From assembly GCA_046706185.1 (NCBI GenBank), contig JBJKPR010000029.1:1-9641 (forward strand): DNA of 9,641 nucleotides, given 5' to 3'. Origin of the DNA: JAJZXY01 sp046706185. Its GTDB lineage: Archaea; Thermoplasmatota; Thermoplasmata; Sysuiplasmatales; Sysuiplasmataceae. Positions 5,275 through 9,641 of this stretch are shown one piece after another. The position numbers and the translations under genes are program-made. Every line of letters begins with the position of its first letter. Position 1 is the first letter of the stretch. Under the pieces are notes generated by a model. It made no database searches. It was not told the DNA's origin and saw only the letters and a list, made by a program, of their open reading frames with translations.

Positions 5275-7728
5275 CTACGCCATCTTCGCCTTTGCATCCT
5301 TCAGCAGGTTGAAGAGGTCGCTAGGATTGACGTGCGCTTCGTTGAGCGTTATGCCGAACGGAGTGAGCGCATCCTCGACGGCGGCAATGGCGGCAACAGT
5401 GGGTGTCCCGGCACCCTCTGCAACTGCCCTTGCTCCAAGAGGGGCGAACAGCGATGGAGTCTCGAAATGACCCACGTCGTAGCTCGGCATGTCGGGAGCA
5501 GTGGGGCAGAGGTAGTCTTTGAACGTCGAAGTGAGAAGCTGGCCGTTCTCGTCATAGTCCATCCTTTCGAAGAGTGCTGCTCCGAGCTGATGCCCGATGG
5601 CACCGTGCGTCAGCGATTCCACCACGCCAGGATTTATCTGTGTGCCGCAGTCATGGACTGTGCATATCTTCCTAACCTTCACCTCGAAAGTGTCCATTTC
5701 CACCTCCGCTTCCACCATAGACACCTCGTAGGTGTAAGTGACTGCGAGGTTGGCGATTCCCTTCTCGTCGGGGATGGTCCTGGCTCCGGCGTTGTCGAAC
5801 TTGGCCGTGTAGACGTACTTTGCCTCAAGCCCAGGCTCGATACCCGCTGGAAGCCTGTCCAGGTCCAGATATGCCAGCCTTGCGACATCCTTGACGGTTA
5901 CTGACTTTCCGTTCGATGTATCTGTTATTATGCCGTTGTCGATCTCAAGGTCTGTCGAGTTCAGCATGTAGGATGCGATCCTGAGTACCTTTTCCTTCAC
6001 AAGTCTTGCCGCGCCAAGGAGAGCACCCGTCCCCATGACTGTCCACCTGCTGCCCGCAGTTATCGAGAAGGGGGTGGAAGCATCCCTCCATGAATCGTAC
6101 CCTCTGGTGACTTCGATGTCCTCATAGGGCATGCCGAGCTCATCGGCGACTATCTGTGCGTTGGCTGATTCGTGACCCTGCCCCTGCGGCACGTCGCCGG
6201 CAGTTACGAGCACCCTCCCGTACTGGTCTATCTTGACTGAGGCAGAATCGCTGCTCCCTGTCTTCTCGTTCTTCGGGTTCACAACAAGCTCCTTGGACTC
6301 GCTTGACGGATTGGACTCCATTCCAAGCGCAACTCCGAAGCCTATGTATTTCCCCTGCTTGAGCATCTCCTTCTGCCTTTTTCTGAATGTCTTGTAGTCG
6401 AACATCTTCGCCGCGTGCTGCATTATGCCCGGATAATCGCCCCCGTCATATACCGCACCGTTAGGAGTCATGTATGGCATCTCCTGCGGCTGGATGAAGT
6501 TCTTCATCCTGATCTCGACGGGGTCCATGTTGAGCTCACGTGCAGCTGCATCGACCAGACGCTCAAGCATGAAAATGTGGTGCAGCTTTGCGTAGGCCCT
6601 GTTAGCACCGCATGGAACCTTGTTCGTCAGGACGACCTTTATGTCAAGTTCGAAGTTCTTGAAGTTGTAAAGCTCCGGTGGATTGCGCAGCTGGTTTGCC
6701 GCACCGCGAAGGCTGAGGTAGGCCCCCTGATCGTGTATGCACGTTGCCCTGAACCCGTGTATTGTGCCGTCGAGGTCTATTGCGAGCTCAGCATCCCACC
6801 ATATCTCTTCGGCATGATGGGATGCGGCGAGCATTTCGGACTGTGTGGATGTCCATTTTACTGCCCTTTTCAGCTGCTTGGATGTCCACGCGAGAAGCGT
6901 CAGCCATTCGGCCTGGTCCTTGATGCCGAAGCTCCCACCTATGTCCGGTGCGCGTATGTGCACTGAAGTGAGCGGCACACCAAGTGCGGATGCAACAACA
7001 GCCCTTGGCCCCTCTACACCCTTGATGGAGCACACGATGTAGAATTCATCCGAGCGCCAGTTGTACTCGGCCTGGACGACCGTTGGTTCAAGGGGCGCGG
7101 ATGTGAACCTGTGAACGTGCATTCTGTTTCTCTTTATGATCTTCTGTGCCTTTGCAAATGCGCCCTTCACGTCCCCGTATGAGAACGTCTTGCTCCACGC
7201 CGCATTTCCCTTGCTGCCTTCGTGTATCAGTGATGCGTCATCGCCCTCAAGAGACTTGTAGACGTCAAGGTTAGGTGCAAGCGGCTCATACTCAATCTCA
7301 AGGGCGTTTACGCCATCCTCTGCTATGTACGGCGTGTCTGCTATGACAACCGCCACAGGTTCGCCGTCATATCTTACCTTGTCGACTGCGAGCGGATAGG
7401 CGCTCATGCTTCCCCTGCCGTATTTCAGGCCGCTCCTCTTCATGTCATCGGCGGTGAACACGGCCCTGACTCCAGGTATCTCGAGCGCTCGCGACGTGTC
7501 TATCTTTACAATTCTGGCATGGGCGTAAGGGCTCCTGCTGGCTACAAGATAAAGGCTGTCTGCAAAGCGTACATCGCCTGAATACTCGCCTTTGCCCTGC
7601 GTAAACCTGAAGGCCTCTCGCCTTGGAAGGTTGCGGCCGACCCATTTTGCCTTCTTTTCGGCTGCTGCATGTTTCTCTTTGCTGACGCCCTTAAGCCTTG
7701 TCCCAGCCCGCGACTCTGTTTTCGTCAA
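5275..7728 (-). CDS. xanthine/CO dehydrogenase-family molybdopterin-binding (large) subunit
   Basis: A full-length 817-residue CoxL/XdhB-type large subunit, which holds the molybdenum-cytosine-dinucleotide cofactor and hydroxylates a substrate with water-derived oxygen. The N-terminal a/b-hammerhead domain runs from WVGRNLPRRE (29-38) through SRSPYAHARI (64-73). Cofactor motifs include GGSFG (264-268) and GQGHE (516-520). The active-site loop where CoxL has AYRCSFR or AYRGAGR reads NRAYAK (376-381), so this is not a form I CO dehydrogenase. The catalytic Glu is Glu771 in GARAVAEGAG, where KGVGE is usual. Gly-to-Ala changes occur in both loops. The start is TTG at 7728 with GGGGAG three bases upstream; no in-frame ATG lies between it and the upstream stop. 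No FAD or FeS subunit gene is adjacent; a small-subunit start lies divergently at 9577. The substrate is unknown; heteroaromatic rings or aldehydes are typical of the family. Confidence 0.92.
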   Translation of the reverse strand: MTKTESRAGTRLKGVSKEKHAAAEKKAKWVGRNLPRREAFRFTQGKGEYSGDVRFADSLYLVASRSPYAHARIVKIDTSRALEIPGVRAVFTADDMKRSGLKYGRGSMSAYPLAVDKVRYDGEPVAVVIADTPYIAEDGVNALEIEYEPLAPNLDVYKSLEGDDASLIHEGSKGNAAWSKTFSYGDVKGAFAKAQKIIKRNRMHVHRFTSAPLEPTVVQAEYNWRSDEFYIVCSIKGVEGPRAVVASALGVPLTSVHIRAPDIGGSFGIKDQAEWLTLLAWTSKQLKRAVKWTSTQSEMLAASHHAEEIWWDAELAIDLDGTIHGFRATCIHDQGAYLSLRGAANQLRNPPELYNFKNFELDIKVVLTNKVPCGANRAYAKLHHIFMLERLVDAAARELNMDPVEIRMKNFIQPQEMPYMTPNGAVYDGGDYPGIMQHAAKMFDYKTFRKRQKEMLKQGKYIGFGVALGMESNPSSESKELVVNPKNEKTGSSDSASVKIDQYGRVLVTAGDVPQGQGHESANAQIVADELGMPYEDIEVTRGYDSWRDASTPFSITAGSRWTVMGTGALLGAARLVKEKVLRIASYMLNSTDLEIDNGIITDTSNGKSVTVKDVARLAYLDLDRLPAGIEPGLEAKYVYTAKFDNAGARTIPDEKGIANLAVTYTYEVSMVEAEVEMDTFEVKVRKICTVHDCGTQINPGVVESLTHGAIGHQLGAALFERMDYDENGQLLTSTFKDYLCPTAPDMPSYDVGHFETPSLFAPLGARAVAEGAGTPTVAAIAAVEDALTPFGITLNEAHVNPSDLFNLLKDAKAKMA

Positions 7729-7758
7729 TTTCTCCCCTTCCGCGTAGTTCTTTTCCTG

Positions 7759-7765
7759 TTTTTAA
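7759..7765 (-). promoter_or_regulatory. weak TATA-like box before the molybdenum hydroxylase gene
   Basis: TTAAAAA on the minus strand lies 31-37 nt before the TTG start at 7728. It would give a short leader that includes the GGGGAG run. The match is weak and the gene may also be read from the MFS promoter. Confidence 0.3.
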
Positions 7766-7775
7766 CTTTGTGTTG

Positions 7776-7807
7776 CAGCAAGCCTCCTGTTCAGGGGAAA
7801 GCTGCTG
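7776..7807 (-). repeat. imperfect hairpin between the MFS and molybdenum hydroxylase genes
   Basis: CAGCA (7776-7780) pairs with TGCTG (7803-7807), and an inner CTCCT/AGGGG stem encloses a GTTC loop, with small internal mismatches. It falls in the 141-bp gap between the two minus-strand genes, just before the weak TATA-like box. No T-tract follows on the minus strand. It could attenuate or process a shared transcript. Confidence 0.35.
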
Positions 7808-7869
7808 ACCAGCCTACACTGCTCTCTGCCACAGATGGCCCCGGTCTGTCGCGCAGTGTGCTTCATGAC

Positions 7870-9258
7870 TTATTCCTTGTCCGCTCCTGAAACAGCTACC
7901 TCTCCCCTCAACTCGCTCTCTATCCTCTCAAGGGACTTGTTGCGTGTTTCATGGGCTGTGGCGACGACGAGCACCATTGCCACAAACGCCAGAAACGCAG
8001 CAAAGGCGTAGACATAGACATATGCAGTTGCAATGTAAATGCCGAACAGCAGTGGCCCGTAGACGCCGCCGAACCTGTTGATACCCTGCACCACACCGGT
8101 TCCAAGTGCCCTCGCCTGTGTCGGGAAAAGCTCTGTAGAGTATGTTGCAAGAGCCGAAAATGTCAGGGTTGCTACAAGATTGTATACTGCCGTGGATGCA
8201 ATAAGCGCTGTCGCATTCCTTGTGGACAGGGAAAAAGAGATACCTGCCAGGGCAAGGGCCATCAGTGAGTAAGCCATGGTCAGCCAGGATCTTCGCCTGA
8301 ATATGTGCAGACCTGCAGACGTCAGTATAGGGCCTATGGGGCTCAGCAGGCCGAGCAATGCAGATATTGCCAGCGCCTGCGGGAGAGTGAATATCTTCGC
8401 GTAGGTCGCCCATACGGCTATCACGAAGCTTCCAAGTCCGAAGATGGCAGTTCCATGACATAGGGCAATCAGGTACGCTCCGAAGGTGCTCTTGATGTAT
8501 CCTCTTTTGAAGATGTCGCTCCATCTGACCTTTCTTCCATCTGCTGCTGGTGCCGGTGGCGGGTTACGTGCGGCCGCTTCGAAAGTCTCCGGGTCTACAA
8601 CTCTCCTGGCCAGTTTCTCTGCCTTTTCCACCTTTCCCTTTCTGAGCAGGAAACGTATGGACTCCGGAAGCAGAGTGAAGGACACGACCGCCAGTACCAT
8701 TCCCACTATCCCGCCGAAGAGGAAAACTCCCCTGAATGAAAGGGCGGGGATCGTGACAAGTGCTATATACGGGGCCACAGGGATGGACACAACGGAGAAA
8801 ACAACCGCGAATGGCACAAGTACGCCCCTTCTTCTGGCCGGTACAAACTCTGTGACATAGGTAAGTATTATAGGGGTTATTGCCCCCGCTCCGAAGCCGT
8901 CAAGGACCCTTCCCAGGAGCAGCACGTTGTAATTGGAGGCGTATGCCGAGATAAGCGAGCCACCGGCGTATATGAGCGTCGAGAGCACAAAAAGGTACCT
9001 CCTTCCTATGTAGTCGGCTATTGTACCGCTCAGGATCGCGCCTACGACTGCCCCGACGCCCGCGGTTGTGATGATCAGTCCGGTAGTGACGCCTGTCAGG
9101 TGGTACGTTTTTATCAGCACAGGCAGAACGCTGCCTATGGAGCCAACCGAATACAGCTCCGTGAAATAGCTCACGGCTGCGATCAGAAAGACTGCCATCA
9201 TACGGGCAGTCATCTTCGAGCTGTCAAGAGCCTTCAAAATAACCTCAGTATTGACCAT
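7870..9258 (-). CDS. MFS transporter, sugar porter/aromatic acid porter-like
   Basis: A complete 462-residue protein with about 12 transmembrane helices, probably a proton-coupled importer. Motifs: DYIGRR in the helix 2-3 loop (82-87), GRVLDGFGAG in helix 4 (116-125), LPESIRFLLRKGKVEKAEKL after helix 6 (197-216), matching the PES-x-R-(W/F)-L motif of sugar porters, a central cytoplasmic loop with a Pro/Ala-rich linker (about 232-240), ELFPTQAR (376-383), and a C-terminal HETRNKSLE (436-444), like PET(K/R)GxSLE. The ATG at 9258 precedes a short N-terminus and helix 1, with a G6 run ten bases upstream and a TATA box at 9305-9312. Its nearest relatives could transport sugars, aromatic acids or other carboxylates. 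Lying 141 bp before the molybdenum hydroxylase gene on the same strand, it is a candidate importer of that enzyme's substrate. Confidence 0.9.
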   Translation of the reverse strand: MVNTEVILKALDSSKMTARMMAVFLIAAVSYFTELYSVGSIGSVLPVLIKTYHLTGVTTGLIITTAGVGAVVGAILSGTIADYIGRRYLFVLSTLIYAGGSLISAYASNYNVLLLGRVLDGFGAGAITPIILTYVTEFVPARRRGVLVPFAVVFSVVSIPVAPYIALVTIPALSFRGVFLFGGIVGMVLAVVSFTLLPESIRFLLRKGKVEKAEKLARRVVDPETFEAAARNPPPAPAADGRKVRWSDIFKRGYIKSTFGAYLIALCHGTAIFGLGSFVIAVWATYAKIFTLPQALAISALLGLLSPIGPILTSAGLHIFRRRSWLTMAYSLMALALAGISFSLSTRNATALIASTAVYNLVATLTFSALATYSTELFPTQARALGTGVVQGINRFGGVYGPLLFGIYIATAYVYVYAFAAFLAFVAMVLVVATAHETRNKSLERIESELRGEVAVSGADKE

Positions 9259-9274
9259 CCTGTTTGTTCCCCCC

Positions 9275-9331
9275 GGGAAAATTCCCTTCCTGTATCGGCC
9301 TGGTCATATATCGTTTTTCGCATCGATTTTC
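9275..9331 (-). promoter_or_regulatory. promoter and operator-like sites of the sugar-porter-like MFS gene
   Basis: On the minus strand GATATATG (9312-9305) is a good TATA box, predicting a start of transcription near 9280. That position falls in the dyad GGGAA-aa-TTCCC (9275-9286). Upstream of and overlapping the TATA box are two direct copies of GAAAA-x-CGAT (9322-9331 and 9310-9319) spaced exactly 12 bp apart. The resulting leader would be about 25 nt and include the G6 run. Confidence 0.5.
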
Positions 9332-9439
9332 ATATTGCAGGTGTTTGGAGAAACTTTTTCCACACTTCAGGGCAAATTCCTGCTTTCCGGTCATTGTTAA
9401 TGCAGTTCTGTGAAACTTCCCTGTGAAGCACATGCCATC

Positions 9440-9459
9440 ATTTGCGGCAACTTGCAAAT
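9440..9459. repeat. ATTTGC-N8-GCAAAT dyad
   Basis: Perfect 6-bp arms (9440-9445 and 9454-9459) flank eight bases, and the nested TTGC-g-GCAA (9442-9450) is also symmetrical. Size and symmetry suit a dimeric helix-turn-helix repressor site midway in the divergent promoter region. Confidence 0.35.
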
Positions 9460-9501
9460 ACGGTGAAGTTTTTTCCCTCACACCGCCCCTGCAACAGAAA
9501 G

Positions 9502-9564
9502 TGTTAATTGCTGCGATGTAATTGTGCCACCCCTGCGGCAGTGTCCGCAGGGGTGTAATTGCAC
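9502..9564 (+). promoter_or_regulatory. perfect 11-bp hairpin with flanking TGTAATTG repeats before the small-subunit gene
   Basis: CACCCCTGCGG (9528-9538) and CCGCAGGGGTG (9545-9555) form a perfect stem with a 6-nt loop. TGTTAATTG at 9502, TGTAATTG at 9517 and TGTAATTG at 9554 are near-identical direct repeats around it, and GTGC/GCAC (9524-9527, 9561-9564) could extend the structure. It ends 13-21 nt before the ATG at 9577, where a leaderless TATA box would be expected but is absent, so it may lie in a leader RNA or be an operator. Confidence 0.5.
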
Positions 9565-9576
9565 TTGTCGAACAGG

Positions 9577-9641
9577 ATGCGTATCAAGCTCAGGGTAAAC
9601 GGTTCCGACGTCACGGCAGAGGTTGAACCAAGGAAACTTCT
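9577..9641 (+). CDS. [2Fe-2S] small subunit of a molybdenum hydroxylase (3' partial, N-terminus only)
   Basis: Twenty-one complete codons are visible, reading MRIKLRVNGSDVTAEVEPRK and then Leu, with a further CT at the edge. The spacing of the VNG turn, an acidic beta strand, Val-Glu-Pro-Arg and Leu-Leu is the standard opening of CoxS/XdhC-type small subunits, whose plant-ferredoxin domain passes electrons from the molybdenum site. The cysteine ligands lie outside the window. No clear Shine-Dalgarno sequence precedes the ATG; the same AACAGG-ATG ending precedes the divergent MFS gene. If the call is right, the medium FAD subunit and possibly a second large subunit may follow on the plus strand. 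Confidence 0.72.
   Translation, partial: MRIKLRVNGSDVTAEVEPRKL

Larger units (their letters stand above)
9259..9576. promoter_or_regulatory. divergent control region between the MFS and small-subunit genes
   Basis: This 318-bp gap separates genes transcribed outward and must hold both promoters. It contains a TATA box and operator-like dyad for the MFS gene, an ATTTGC-N8-GCAAAT dyad near its middle, three TGT(T)AATTG elements, and a perfect 11-bp hairpin next to the small-subunit ATG. Frames crossing it on either strand resemble no known protein. Confidence 0.6.

Noticed and set aside
5218..5904. 228-codon plus-strand open frame
   Set aside because: Antisense to the molybdenum hydroxylase gene, whose motifs are continuous across this interval.
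5275..7728. Calling the large subunit an aerobic CO dehydrogenase (form I CoxL)
   Set aside because: The diagnostic AYRCSFR loop with its copper-binding Cys is absent; the loop reads NRAYAK.
9245..9481. 78-codon minus-strand open frame in the divergent region
   Set aside because: It overlaps the MFS start, promoter and dyads, and has no protein-like features.
1..9641. CRISPR array, tRNA, rRNA, insertion sequence or prophage genes
   Set aside because: No regularly spaced repeats, cloverleaf-like segments, transposase or phage-like proteins were seen on either strand.

Overview
The window looks archaeal, most likely a Thermoplasmata-type or similar heterotrophic thermoacidophile; this placement is an inference. 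It rests on TATA-like boxes about 26-33 nt before start codons, at least one apparently leaderless gene, AGG-rich arginine coding, TTG starts, moderate GC, and a gene set (CoxL-like molybdenum hydroxylase, MFS porters, M24 and GlcG proteins) typical of such genomes. No rRNA, tRNA, CRISPR array, insertion sequence or phage gene was found.

Layout: (1) at the left edge, the 3' part of a plus-strand alpha/beta hydrolase of the 2,6-dihydroxypseudooxynicotine hydrolase/FrsA type (3-974); (2) a 586-bp stretch without a supported gene, ending in hairpins and a T-tract that fit a terminator for the convergent gene; (3) five minus-strand genes: an MHS-like MFS transporter (1561-2994), a GlcG/HbpS-type small protein (3332-3766), a creatinase/aminopeptidase-P-fold M24 protein that has lost most metal ligands (3935-5149), a large molybdopterin subunit of a xanthine/CO-dehydrogenase-family hydroxylase (5275-7728) and a sugar-porter-like MFS transporter (7870-9258); (4) a 318-bp divergent control region rich in dyads and repeats; (5) at the right edge, the first 21 complete codons of a plus-strand [2Fe-2S] small subunit of a molybdenum hydroxylase (9577 onward).

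Taken together this reads as a catabolic island: two importers, a molybdenum hydroxylase that could oxidise a heteroaromatic or aldehyde-like substrate, a C-C bond hydrolase of the family used in nicotine breakdown, a creatinase-like protein that could act on a C-N bond, and a GlcG/HbpS accessory protein. A related pairing (ketone dehydrogenase KdhLMS with the pseudooxynicotine hydrolase) is known from the nicotine plasmid pAO1 of Arthrobacter/Paenarthrobacter. The substrate here is not determined by the sequence. The most unusual points are paired Gly-to-Ala changes in both active-site loops of the hydroxylase, the metal-ligand loss in the M24 protein, and the perfect 11-bp hairpin flanked by TGTAATTG repeats before the small-subunit gene.
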